Source of the DNA: an uncultured Acetobacter sp.
GTDB lineage: Bacteria > Pseudomonadota > Alphaproteobacteria > Acetobacterales > Acetobacteraceae
Assembly (NCBI GenBank): GCA_937900755.1
Contig: CALCDN010000030.1
Span: forward strand, 1-12,455
DNA length: 12,455 nt
Direction of reading: 5' to 3'
Below the pieces are notes generated by a model. That model was not told the DNA's origin. It saw nothing but the letters and a program-made list of their open reading frames with translations, and made no database searches. This document shows, piece by piece, positions 1 through 7,643 of this stretch. The position numbers were made by a program, and so were the translations under genes. Within the stretch, counting starts at the first letter, position 1, and each line of letters starts with the position of its first letter.

Positions 1-1
1 C

Positions 2-685
2 CGTTATGGATTTCATGGCCTTTCCTACGACTATCTGACCCAGAGGCTCAACCAGATTGACCCCGAACTGGCAAAGGGGCGCACCATTCTGGCCCATCTG
101 GGCAATGGAGCCAGCCTGTGCGCCTTGAAGGACGGGAAGAGTGTGGAGACCACCATGGGCTTTTCCGCACTGGATGGCCTTATGATGGGAAGCCGATGCG
201 GCATGATCGATCCGGGCGTGTTGCTCTACATGCTCCGGGAGGAAAAAGCGGACTGGAACACGCTGGTAAACACGCTTTACCACCAGTCCGGCCTGCTTGG
301 TGTTTCTGGCGTATCATCGGACATGCGCGTATTGCGTGAACACATGGCCAGCGAGCAGGACCTTGCTGTGCGCGGCCATATCCAACAGGCCCTTGCCTTG
401 TTCGCCTACCGCATTGTGGAAGAAATTGGCGCACTTGCCGCCATTATGGAAGGGTTGGATGGCCTTGTCTTTACTGCGGGAATAGGGGAGCATGACGCAC
501 AACTGCGCCAGGATGTATGCCAGGCACTTGAATGGTTGGGACTAAAGCTCGATACAGAGGCCAACGCGCTCCATGCCAGCATCATCAGCCGCCCCGACAG
601 CACCATTCGGGTCCGTGTGGAACCAACCCATGAAGAACTGGTCATCTGCCAGAATGTTCTGCCCTTTGTGCAGGACCGGCTGTAA
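2..685 (+). CDS. ackA: Acetate kinase, C-terminal part (5' end outside window)
   Basis: The enzyme makes acetate and ATP from acetyl phosphate and ADP, reversibly, in the cytosol. The reading frame is open from the left edge, so only about 227 C-terminal residues of a roughly 400-residue family are present and the start is not visible. Family motifs appear in the right order. RYGFHGLS (residues 1-8 here) holds the catalytic-region His, HLGNGAS the phosphate-binding Asn, and MGSRCG the conserved Arg. FTAGIGEHD and PTHEELVI near the end hold the C-terminal Glu. It runs towards the acoR-like gene, with 28 bases between the two stop codons. In acetic acid bacteria ackA often follows phosphoketolase or phosphotransacetylase, but that neighbour would lie outside. 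Next to an acetoin operon it may convert acetoin-derived acetyl groups to ATP; this is inference. Confidence 0.96.
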   Translation, partial: RYGFHGLSYDYLTQRLNQIDPELAKGRTILAHLGNGASLCALKDGKSVETTMGFSALDGLMMGSRCGMIDPGVLLYMLREEKADWNTLVNTLYHQSGLLGVSGVSSDMRVLREHMASEQDLAVRGHIQQALALFAYRIVEEIGALAAIMEGLDGLVFTAGIGEHDAQLRQDVCQALEWLGLKLDTEANALHASIISRPDSTIRVRVEPTHEELVICQNVLPFVQDRL

Positions 686-726
686 GCACGCCTGATCAGC
701 CTTGCCAGCCAGGTTATGAGGCGTGC
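686..726. other. Inverted repeat between convergent ackA and acoR-like genes
   Basis: A perfect 8-base inverted repeat, GCACGCCT (686-693) and AGGCGTGC (719-726), flanks a 25-base loop. It fills the convergent gap and runs into the last codons of the acoR-like gene. Neither side has a T-run, so it is not a classical intrinsic terminator. It could still form an RNA 3'-end structure for both transcripts. Confidence 0.4.
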
Positions 727-1646
727 GAGGGGTTCAGGGCTTTGAGCTTTCGGTACAGGGTGGAGCGGCTTACTCCCAGCAGGCGGGCGGCGGGGGCTAT
801 CTTGCCCTGCACCATGGCCAGCGCACCTTCTATGACGGTCCGTTCCGCCTCCTGAAAATCCGGGACCCCCGCGGCTCTGGCTCCCAGGTCAAAACACATG
901 CTGGCAACGTCAGTATTTTCTATCCCGAGCAGGGAGCGCGCGGCATAGGTCGCGCCCACCACAATCCGCGTATCATCCAGCGCGATCATGGGAAGGGATA
1001 TGCCGTTGCCATCTCCTAGCAACAAAACCGTTTTGTTGCGAAATGCCTCCAAAAAACTCCGCCTTTCCAGCCTGCGGGCGGCATCAATCAGCACGGCCTC
1101 CATCATCAGGGCCGCACGGCCAGATGGGTCCGAGCGGATGGAACTGGCATCCAGGGCCCCGGCCACACAGCCATCGGGGCCATAAAATGGCACGGCGGAG
1201 CATGTCAGGTAGCGTAGCCCCGTACACCAGTGCTCATCACGGTGGACGGTCACCGGCTGGCCTTCCACCAGGCAGGTGCCAATTCCATTTGTTCCCGCCA
1301 CAGATTCAGCCCAGTTGGCGCCAGGCCACAGGTGCCAGCGCCGGCACCCTTTTTCAAAAAGTGGCGCGCCACGACGGGCAACCACTATGCCCGCCGGGTC
1401 GGTCAGCAGCACATTGTAATCGAGTGTGGAAACAATGCCATGCAACCGGTCCAGTTCGGGGTCGGCTATTTTCATGGTGACACCCATATGCTCGCGCGCC
1501 TGCCGCAGTTCGGCCGCGCAGAGAATATCCGTGTTCAGTCTGCTGTCCGTGGCAATGCCATAATCCTCCGCGCACCGGCGCCATGATTTTCTGATCAGTG
1601 GAGGCAGGTTCGACCACAGGCCAGCGGATAACGTGATTGAGTTCAT
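714..1646 (-). CDS. AcoR-like transcriptional regulator lacking the AAA+ domain
   Basis: Probable cytosolic regulator of the divergent acoABC operon. The protein has 310 residues from the ATG at 1646. That start is preferred because AGGCGAG lies just upstream; an in-frame GTG at 1664 would add six residues. Residues ~70-200 match the GAF region of AcoR-type activators (AGTNGIGTCLVEG at 118-130, LTCSAVPFYGPDG at 147-159, then LDASS). Residues ~215-245 resemble a small PAS segment (IALDDTRIVVGA then AARSLLG). Residues ~267-303 are a Fis-type helix-turn-helix (AARLLGVSRSTLYRKL). Classical AcoR proteins are about 600-670 residues with a sigma-54-activating AAA+ domain between sensor and HTH. No Walker A or GAFTGA motif is present here, so the length deficit fits its loss. 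It probably senses a metabolite through GAF and acts on an ordinary sigma-70 promoter. Regulator identity is solid; the aco target is inferred from position. Confidence 0.87.
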   Translation of the reverse strand: MNSITLSAGLWSNLPPLIRKSWRRCAEDYGIATDSRLNTDILCAAELRQAREHMGVTMKIADPELDRLHGIVSTLDYNVLLTDPAGIVVARRGAPLFEKGCRRWHLWPGANWAESVAGTNGIGTCLVEGQPVTVHRDEHWCTGLRYLTCSAVPFYGPDGCVAGALDASSIRSDPSGRAALMMEAVLIDAARRLERRSFLEAFRNKTVLLLGDGNGISLPMIALDDTRIVVGATYAARSLLGIENTDVASMCFDLGARAAGVPDFQEAERTVIEGALAMVQGKIAPAARLLGVSRSTLYRKLKALNPSHAS

Positions 1647-1889
1647 GTGCTCTCGCCTATCCACAAAAAAACATTCTGGCGTGTATTACGTTTCGGATCT
1701 GCGACACTTCGCCTCCGCTGCGCTCAAATACGCGTGAGAGGATTTTTGTGTTGGCTTATACCTGCCCGCATATCACCCCATAACTGAGTGCATACCCACT
1801 TCGCACCATAATTTTTTGCCGTGCGGGATGGGGCGGAAACATTCCGTTGTATTTTCCAACCCATACGGCGCAAAAGCCCGGGGGCAGAC
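1647..1889. promoter_or_regulatory. Divergent control region between acoR-like gene and acoA
   Basis: This 243-base noncoding stretch must hold the promoters of both the regulator and the acoABC operon. I see no sigma-54 (-24/-12) box with correct spacing; the nearest, GG at 1753-1754 and GC at 1764-1765, is one base too short. Candidate operator-like elements are CTCA-N8-TGAG at 1723-1738 and two copies of CACTTCGC (1705-1712 and 1797-1804). CCCGCA (1765-1770) and TGCGGG (1822-1827) form a widely spaced inverted pair. None is strong enough to name as the binding site. Confidence 0.5.
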
Positions 1890-2855
1890 ATGCAGATCGC
1901 ACACGATATACTTCTGCGTTCCTACCGTTCCATGCGGACAATCCGCGATTTTGAGGAACGCCTTCACGTTGAATTCGCCACCGGAGACATTCCGGGGTTT
2001 GTTCACCTTTACTGTGGTGAGGAGGCATCCGGCGTTGGTGTCTGCGCGCACCTGACAGATACGGACACCATCGCCAGCACACATCGCGGTCATGGCCACT
2101 GCATTGCCAAGGGCGTTGGCGTGGATGGCATGATGGCCGAAATTTACGGGCGCAAGACCGGGGTCTGTCACGGCAAGGGGGGGTCCATGCATATTGCGGA
2201 CCTCTCCTTGGGCATGCTGGGGGCCAACGGCATTGTCGGAGGTGGGCCGCCACTCATCTGCGGCGCGGCACTCTCTCACAAAGTGCTCAAGGATGGCGGT
2301 GTTGCCGTGGCGTTTTATGGTGATGGCGCCTCAAACGAAGGCACAACGCTGGAAAGCCTCAATCTGGCCATGGTCTGGAAGCTCCCCGCCGTGTTTGTTT
2401 GCGAGGACAACGGTTATGGCGAGGCAACAGGTGCGGCCTATGCCTGCGCAGGCACGCAAAAAGCCCGCGCGGCAGGCTTTGGCATGCCCTATCTCGAATG
2501 TGACGGCACGGATTTTTTTGCTGTCTACGAAGCTGCTGGCCAGGCCATTGCCCATGCGCGGGCTGGCAATGGGCCGGTGATGCTGCATGTGCATCTGGCG
2601 CGCTGGTACGGTCACTTTGAAGGGGACGCCATGACCTACCGGGCCAATGGTGAAGTGGCCGAGCAAAGAGCCAGGCATGATTGCCTTAAAAACTTCAGGC
2701 AGAGCGTTACGGAAACAAGCCTGCTTGAGCCCACTGCGCTGGATGACATTGACGCAAGCGTAAAAGACGAAATTGAAGCCGCCGTGAAGGCCGCCAAAAA
2801 TGCGCCACTGCCCGAACCAGCAGACCTGGAAGCAGACGTTTACGTCTCTTACTGA
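1890..2855 (+). CDS. acoA: Acetoin dehydrogenase E1 component, alpha subunit
   Basis: Alpha subunit of the thiamine-diphosphate-dependent E1 that, with AcoB, cleaves acetoin to acetaldehyde and an acetyl group passed to AcoC's lipoyl arm. From ATG 1890 it has 321 residues, close to the usual 320-335. An in-frame GTG at 1821 would add 23 residues unlike the family N-terminus, so ATG 1890 (weak G-rich ribosome site just before it) is preferred. THRGHGH (64-70) and GKGGSMH (96-102) are typical E1-alpha segments. The thiamine-diphosphate motif starts at GDGASNEG (144-151) and ends at EDNGYGE (172-178). It is the first gene of acoABC, with 25 bases to acoB. Pyruvate dehydrogenase E1-alpha is a relative. 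The acetoin assignment rests on sequence type plus the lipoyl-hydrolase AcoC partner. Confidence 0.93.
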   Translation: MQIAHDILLRSYRSMRTIRDFEERLHVEFATGDIPGFVHLYCGEEASGVGVCAHLTDTDTIASTHRGHGHCIAKGVGVDGMMAEIYGRKTGVCHGKGGSMHIADLSLGMLGANGIVGGGPPLICGAALSHKVLKDGGVAVAFYGDGASNEGTTLESLNLAMVWKLPAVFVCEDNGYGEATGAAYACAGTQKARAAGFGMPYLECDGTDFFAVYEAAGQAIAHARAGNGPVMLHVHLARWYGHFEGDAMTYRANGEVAEQRARHDCLKNFRQSVTETSLLEPTALDDIDASVKDEIEAAVKAAKNAPLPEPADLEADVYVSY

Positions 2856-2880
2856 GCCGACCGCATAACGGAGAGTAATC

Positions 2881-3912
2881 ATGTCTAAAAAAAGCTTCCG
2901 TCAGGCTATTAACGAAGCCCTGCGGCAGGAAATGCTGCGTGACCCGCGCGTTGTTCTTATCGGGGAAGATATTGCAGGCGGGCAGGGGGGCACGTCTGGC
3001 GTCGTGGATGCATGGGGTGGCGTTCTGGGTGTGACCAAAGGGTTATATACCGAGTTTGGCCCCGACCGCGTGTTCGATACCCCCATTTCCGAAGCCTCCT
3101 ACATTGGGGCCGCGGTGGGAGCCGCCGCCACTGGCCTGCGCCCGGTCGCGGAACTGATGTTTGTGGACTTCGTGGGCTGCTGCCTGGACCAGATCATGAA
3201 TCAGGCCGCCAAATTCCGCTATATGTTCGGGGGCAAGGCGCGCACGCCCCTGGTGATCCGGGCCATGTATGGCGCGGGCTTTAACGCGGCCGCGCAGCAC
3301 AGCCAGGCGCTTTACCCGCTTTTTACCCATATTCCGGGGCTCAAGGTTGTCATTCCGTCCTCCCCCTACGAGGCAAAGGGCCTGCTGATCGAGGCGATAA
3401 GGGATGATGATCCCGTGATCTTCCTTGAAAACAAGGTGATGTATGATGACGAGGAGGAAGTGCCTGATGAGCCATATGCCATCCCGTTTGGCGAGGCCAA
3501 CCTGACGCGTGAGGGTGATGACGTAACCATTGTGGCGTTCGGCCGCATGGTCAACTTTGCCAACGAAGCAGCCGACAGGCTGGAAAAAGACGGCATAAGC
3601 TGCACGGTCGTGGACCCGCGCACCACGTCCCCGCTTGATAGCGCCACCATACTGGAATGTGTGGAAGACACCGGACGCCTGGTGATTGTCGATGAGTCCA
3701 GCCCACGCTGCAACATGGCGACAGATGTGGCCGCACTGGTGGCAGAGGACGCATTTGATGCCCTCAAGGCCCCGATCCGCAGGGTTGGACCGCCCCACAC
3801 GCCGGTCCCCTTTGCGACCGTTCTGGAAAAACTGTACCTGCCTGATGCCGCCCGGATTGAATCCGCTGTCCGCTCCGTCATGGCCTACAAAAAAACAAAA
3901 CAGGAGGCCTGA
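2881..3912 (+). CDS. acoB: Acetoin dehydrogenase E1 component, beta subunit
   Basis: Beta subunit of the acetoin-cleaving E1; it forms the active site together with AcoA. The protein has 343 residues, normal for the family, with ATG at 2881 and a good ribosome site GGAGAG at 2870-2875. Transketolase-type pyrimidine-binding signatures are clear: LIGEDIAGGQGGTSG (26-40), DTPISEASYIG (66-76, with the Glu that contacts thiamine diphosphate) and AAAQHSQ (136-142). The C-terminal transketolase domain follows, with VDPRTTSPLD and VIVDESSPR. It is translationally close to its neighbours, and its last codons carry the AGGAGG ribosome site of acoC. The GGQGGTSG-type loop resembles acetoin rather than pyruvate dehydrogenase beta subunits, though this is recognition and not an alignment. 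Confidence 0.94.
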   Translation: MSKKSFRQAINEALRQEMLRDPRVVLIGEDIAGGQGGTSGVVDAWGGVLGVTKGLYTEFGPDRVFDTPISEASYIGAAVGAAATGLRPVAELMFVDFVGCCLDQIMNQAAKFRYMFGGKARTPLVIRAMYGAGFNAAAQHSQALYPLFTHIPGLKVVIPSSPYEAKGLLIEAIRDDDPVIFLENKVMYDDEEEVPDEPYAIPFGEANLTREGDDVTIVAFGRMVNFANEAADRLEKDGISCTVVDPRTTSPLDSATILECVEDTGRLVIVDESSPRCNMATDVAALVAEDAFDALKAPIRRVGPPHTPVPFATVLEKLYLPDAARIESAVRSVMAYKKTKQEA

Positions 3913-3915
3913 ACA

Positions 3916-5037
3916 ATGACAGACCTTATCACACCCATAACAATGCCCAAGTTCGGTCTGGCCATGACCGAAGGTAAAATCGCGGGCTGGAACATCCCCT
4001 CGGGCACGCATGTGGATGCAGGGCAGGAAATTGCGGACATAGAAACCACAAAAATCACCAATGGCTATGAAAGCCCGGCTTCAGGCACATTACGCCGCCA
4101 GATTGCAACGGAAGGTGAAACACTTCCGGTGGGCGCATTGTTGGGGGTGCTGGCCGAACCTGCGGTCAGCGATGCGGATATTGATGCCTTCATCGCCAGG
4201 TTTCAGGCCGATTTTTCATCCGGCGGCGCGGCCACCACACAAACCGATCAGGCGGAGCCCACTCTGGTCAGCCTTGGGGAGTTGACACTCCGTGTGCAGG
4301 ACGCCGGGCAGGGAACGGGTACCCCCATCGTGTTCATACACGGCTTTGGCGGAGACCTGAGCAACTGGATGCTCAACCAGAATACCCTCTCAACCGGTCG
4401 GCGCACTGTGGCCTTTGACCTGCCCGGGCATGGTGGGTCGTCCAAAAACGTGGGGGACGGCAAGCCCGCGACCTTTGCCGCGACTGCCGCTGCCTTGCTG
4501 GACAAGCTGGATATCTCCCGTGCCCATGTTGTCGCTCACTCGCTTGGTGGGGCTATTGCACTGGAACTTGCCAAAACATTCCCACAAAAAGTGGCCTCTC
4601 TCTCCCTTATCGCTCCGGCGGGGTTAGGGCAGGGCATCAACATGGACTTTATCGAAGGCTTTATTTCCGCTGACCGGCGCAAAACCCTTGAGCCTGTTCT
4701 GGACTACCTAGTGCATGACAAAACCCTTATCTCTCGTAAAATGATTGAAGATATCATCCGCTTCAAACGTCTGGATGGCGCTGTAAAAGGCTTGCAGACA
4801 ATTGCCCAAAGCTGCTTCCCCAATGGCAGGCAGGCTGATGATCTCCGGCCTGTTCTGGCCAGTTTTGCGGGCCCTGCGCAGGTTATATGGGGCGCGGACG
4901 ACGAAATTCTGTCTCCCGATGATGCAAAGGGCCTCCCCGAGACCATCAAGGTTCTTATCCTGCCGGCTGCGGGCCACATGCCACAGTTGGAAAAAGCAGC
5001 GGACGTGAACGCGGCTCTTACAAAATTCATTGACTGA
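3916..5037 (+). CDS. acoC: Acetoin dehydrogenase E2, lipoyl domain fused to alpha/beta hydrolase
   Basis: Dihydrolipoamide acetyltransferase of the acetoin dehydrogenase complex; it carries the acetyl group on a lipoyl lysine and passes it to CoA. The 373 residues match the AcoC family length. Residues 1-80 are a biotinyl/lipoyl domain with the lipoylated lysine at K46 in ETTKITNGYE. A low-complexity linker (about 100-115) follows. Residues ~120-373 are an alpha/beta hydrolase fold in place of the usual CAT-type E2 core: oxyanion-region HGFGG (142-146), nucleophile S209 in AHSLGG, Asp in WGADDE (D328 or D329) and H354 in AGHMP. The hydrolase-fold E2 is the hallmark of acetoin complexes. ATG 3916 lies 3 bases after acoB's stop and is preceded by AGGAGG at 3901-3906. 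The E1-binding domain of other E2s is not obvious. No E3 gene follows. Confidence 0.95.
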   Translation: MTDLITPITMPKFGLAMTEGKIAGWNIPSGTHVDAGQEIADIETTKITNGYESPASGTLRRQIATEGETLPVGALLGVLAEPAVSDADIDAFIARFQADFSSGGAATTQTDQAEPTLVSLGELTLRVQDAGQGTGTPIVFIHGFGGDLSNWMLNQNTLSTGRRTVAFDLPGHGGSSKNVGDGKPATFAATAAALLDKLDISRAHVVAHSLGGAIALELAKTFPQKVASLSLIAPAGLGQGINMDFIEGFISADRRKTLEPVLDYLVHDKTLISRKMIEDIIRFKRLDGAVKGLQTIAQSCFPNGRQADDLRPVLASFAGPAQVIWGADDEILSPDDAKGLPETIKVLILPAAGHMPQLEKAADVNAALTKFID

Positions 5038-5060
5038 TAAAGTCGGTTTTCATTCAGCAT

Positions 5061-5098
5061 ATCCCTTGCAGCGCTGATGTGTTGCAAGGGATTTTTTT
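5061..5098 (+). terminator. Intrinsic terminator of the acoABC operon
   Basis: A perfect 10-base stem, ATCCCTTGCA (5061-5070) with TGCAAGGGAT (5083-5092), closes a 12-base loop and leads straight into seven T residues (5092-5098). It begins 23 bases after the acoC stop and should separate the operon from the downstream outer-membrane gene. Confidence 0.9.
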
Positions 5099-5356
5099 GT
5101 TGAACGCGCTTTTCCTCCACCTGGAAGCGCTGGTTTCAACCTTGCAGAATACGAGTAATGGCTGGGTGTCATGCCGTGTTCGTCCCTGTCTCAAAAATGA
5201 AACAGTTTTTCAGGATTGGGAACACACTCCCGTGAACTCATGCGTAATATGACTAGAATATATTCATATATTTACGAGTTAATGACGCCAGATGTTCCTT
5301 GCAGGCCGCGCAACGTGACCGTTGCCCATGCGCCGCCACCATGATGGAGATATTTC
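5099..5356 (+). promoter_or_regulatory. Noncoding leader and probable promoter region of the outer-membrane gene
   Basis: About 260 bases without a credible gene. A hairpin GCGCTTTT/GGAAGCGC (5106-5113 and 5123-5130, two wobble pairs) follows the aco terminator. Around 5241-5275 base composition becomes strikingly AT-rich. It contains the 10-base palindrome GAATATATTC (5256-5265) and an overlapping inverted pair AATATAT-TC-ATATATT (5257-5272). TAGAAT at 5254-5259 could be a -10 box, but no good -35 sits at the right distance. The ribosome site GGAGA (5346-5350) precedes the next gene. Confidence 0.4.
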
Positions 5357-6253
5357 ATGCTGTTTGGCAAAAAGCCGGAACGGCTTATGCTGGTTCTGGG
5401 CCTGTGTGGGAGTTGCCTGCCTCTGCTTGGTCCGCACCAGTCCCACGCGGCGGACATAACTCTGGGGATTATTGGCCCGCATGAATATGACCTGCCGGTG
5501 GACTACAAGCCCTTTAACGTGCTGGTCCAGTACGGGGATGGCAACGCCGCAGGCAATAACTACAACAGCACTGGCCAGCGAGAAGCCGCCCACGGTGGCA
5601 GCCACACATGGGCCGGGCTGACCAAATACGTGCATTTTCGCACCTTTGACGCGCTCCCGCATGTTGGTTTTGCGTTTGAGGTGATACAATCGGAAAGTTA
5701 CACGCTGGCCGGTGGCACAAATTATGGTGGCCTGGGCGGCACTATTGTCGGGCCTGCCGCATGGTTCAAACCCAATGCGCATAGCACCCTCGGTTTTCAA
5801 ACATTCATGCAAACACCCTCTGGCACGCGCAATAGTCTGGCGTCTGGTTACTGGGCCAACATATCCAGCATTATATTTGACTATGAATGGAAACATTTCA
5901 GTTTTGACGGTGATCTGGGGACTGTTACAGGCTCAACAAAGCACAAGACCAATGAGCACAGTTATTCGCCCGGCGTGGTTTTTTACAGTAATTTACGGTT
6001 CAGTTGGAAAGCGACAAAACTTGTAGAGCCCTTTTTTGCATTTGACTGGCAGAATGTCGGGGGAACATACGACCAGAGCGCACATTATGACCTGAACGAT
6101 TCCAACAGCCGCGAAATTGCTCCTGGTCTGGGTGTAATGTTCAATATCAGCCGCACAGTCAGCTTTACAGCGCGCTATGCACATTCCATCGAGGGCAGGA
6201 ATGTACCCGAAACCAACGCCTATTACGTCAAGTTTCTCTACTTATGGCCGTAA
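5357..6253 (+). CDS. Outer-membrane beta-barrel 'transporter' (MetA-pathway/phenol-degradation type)
   Basis: Probable outer-membrane channel. The 298 residues start with a Sec signal peptide: KK/R-rich start, hydrophobic core at about 10-24, cleavage near SHAA at 29-32. No lipobox fits. The mature part (about 266 residues) is rich in alternating aromatic/polar strands with Gly, Asn, Ser and Thr turns, as in small beta-barrels. The start GPHEYDLPVDYKPFN and the long Gly-rich loop around 117-132 recall the family often labelled 'transporter' (Pfam Phenol_MetA_deg). The C-terminus ends FLYLWP, so the usual terminal Phe is missing but Trp is penultimate. ATG 5357 follows GGAGA by 6 bases. It is a separate transcription unit after the aco terminator. 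Substrate unknown; a link to uptake of acetoin or aromatic compounds is speculation. The family call is from memory of its features. Confidence 0.72.
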   Translation: MLFGKKPERLMLVLGLCGSCLPLLGPHQSHAADITLGIIGPHEYDLPVDYKPFNVLVQYGDGNAAGNNYNSTGQREAAHGGSHTWAGLTKYVHFRTFDALPHVGFAFEVIQSESYTLAGGTNYGGLGGTIVGPAAWFKPNAHSTLGFQTFMQTPSGTRNSLASGYWANISSIIFDYEWKHFSFDGDLGTVTGSTKHKTNEHSYSPGVVFYSNLRFSWKATKLVEPFFAFDWQNVGGTYDQSAHYDLNDSNSREIAPGLGVMFNISRTVSFTARYAHSIEGRNVPETNAYYVKFLYLWP

Positions 6254-6299
6254 TGCCGTCCTTCAATGCCGCAAAGGGCTGCTACGGGGAAGAACATAT

Positions 6300-7643
6300 T
6301 TACAAAACGAGTGTGTCATACAGTAATTTAAAGTTGAGCACGAGAATCAGGCCCGCAACAAGCCAGGAAAAAACAGCAAGTGGCCTGGAGATCACAAAAC
6401 CGCCCATGAGTTTGCGGTCAGAAACAAAAAGAACCAGAGGAATAACCGCAAATGGCAACTGCATGGACAGCACGACCTGGCTGGCCATCAGAAGCTGGCC
6501 AACACTTGCATTACCATAAAAGACGGTCCCGATAACAACGGGGATTATGGCCAGCCCACGGGTTAGCAGCCGCCGCGCCCAATGCGGCAGCCGCAGGTGT
6601 AAAAATCCTTCCATGACAATCTGCCCGGCCAGGGTGCCCGTAATGGTTGAATTCGTACCCGCAGCCAACAGGGCCAGGCCAAACAGCGTGGAGGCCATGC
6701 CCAACCCCAGCAGGGGGGAAAGAAGATGGTAGGCGTCCTGAATTTCCGCAACATCCTGGTGCCCGGTTGTATGGAAGGCCGCCGCCGCCACAATAAGAAT
6801 GGCCGCATTGATAAACAGGGCGAGCATGAGCGCTATTGTGCTGTCCCATGTTGCCCAGCGTATTGCCTCTTTCCGGCCGCGTTCCGTTCGTTCGTACGCC
6901 CGGCTTTGTACAATGGATGAATGAAGGTACAGGTTATGGGGCATAACAGTCGCCCCGATAATGCCAATAGCAATATAGAGCATCTGGGCATTGGTCAGTA
7001 TGTCCATCGAGGGTTTCAAACCAGCAAGAACAGCCGCCAGGGGAGGGGCCGCAGCAATAAGCTGCACCGCAAAACAGAGCGCGATAATGCTTAAAAGCCC
7101 TATGATGAAGGCTTCCAGATACCGAAACCCACGGTTCATGAGGAACAGAACCAGCAAGGCGTCCAGGCTGGAAATCAGGGTCCCTGCCAGCAATGGAATA
7201 TGGAACAGCAACTGCAATGCAATGGCGGTGCCAATAACTTCCGCCAGGTCGCATGCGATAATGGCCAGTTCGCAGGCCAGCCAGAGCAGAATATTCAGCA
7301 CAGGATGAAAACGCTGCCTGCAGGCCTGCGCCAGGTCCAGCCCCGTGGCTATGCCCAGACGGGCGGAAAGGGCCTGCAATAAAACCGCCATGAAATTGGA
7401 CAACAGAATAACAAAGAGCAGCGTATAGCCAAAGCGCGCCCCTCCCTGCAGGTCTGTCGCCCAGTTACCGGGGTCCATATACCCGACAGACACCATATAA
7501 CCCGGACCGACATAACTTAAAAACCGTCGTATCCAATGGGTATCATCCCGAGGCACCCCGATACTGGCAAATGCTTCTGGCAGGGAATTCCGGTGCCCGG
7601 CATGGTCGGGCTCAAATGTAGAGGGGCGCATTATGTTTTGCAT
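6300..7643 (-). CDS. mntH: Nramp-family Mn2+/H+ symporter
   Basis: Inner-membrane proton-coupled importer of manganese and other divalent metals. It has 447 residues from ATG 7643. GTG 7652 would add three residues but has no ribosome site, and ATG 7631 is also possible. About 11 hydrophobic helices are visible. The metal-binding signature DPGN of helix 1 is at 57-60 (within GYMDPGNWATD). The helix-6 motif MPH is at 234-236 (ATVMPHNLYLHSS). Both are needed for metal transport, so it looks functional. The length is slightly more than E. coli MntH (412), mostly from an N-terminal cytosolic tail of about 40 residues. It converges on the outer-membrane gene (46-base gap, no obvious terminator) and is divergent from the deformylase-like gene. 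Manganese- or iron-responsive repression would be expected; see the palindrome at 7709-7723. Confidence 0.95.
   Translation of the reverse strand: MQNIMRPSTFEPDHAGHRNSLPEAFASIGVPRDDTHWIRRFLSYVGPGYMVSVGYMDPGNWATDLQGGARFGYTLLFVILLSNFMAVLLQALSARLGIATGLDLAQACRQRFHPVLNILLWLACELAIIACDLAEVIGTAIALQLLFHIPLLAGTLISSLDALLVLFLMNRGFRYLEAFIIGLLSIIALCFAVQLIAAAPPLAAVLAGLKPSMDILTNAQMLYIAIGIIGATVMPHNLYLHSSIVQSRAYERTERGRKEAIRWATWDSTIALMLALFINAAILIVAAAAFHTTGHQDVAEIQDAYHLLSPLLGLGMASTLFGLALLAAGTNSTITGTLAGQIVMEGFLHLRLPHWARRLLTRGLAIIPVVIGTVFYGNASVGQLLMASQVVLSMQLPFAVIPLVLFVSDRKLMGGFVISRPLAVFSWLVAGLILVLNFKLLYDTLVL

Noticed and set aside
1753..1765. Possible sigma-54 promoter (GG...GC) upstream of acoA
   Set aside because: The spacing between GG and GC is nine bases instead of ten and flanking bases match poorly; the regulator also lacks the AAA+ domain such a promoter would need.
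1821..1889. N-terminal extension of acoA from GTG 1821
   Set aside because: The extra 23 residues do not resemble AcoA N-termini, and ATG 1890 gives the family's usual length.
3043..4011. 322-residue minus-strand open frame opposite acoB
   Set aside because: Antisense shadow of acoB, rich in Gly, His and Arg, with no family features; acoB is unmistakable on the other strand.
5279..5896. 205-residue minus-strand open frame opposite the outer-membrane gene
   Set aside because: Shadow frame; the plus-strand frame has a ribosome site, a signal peptide and beta-barrel composition.
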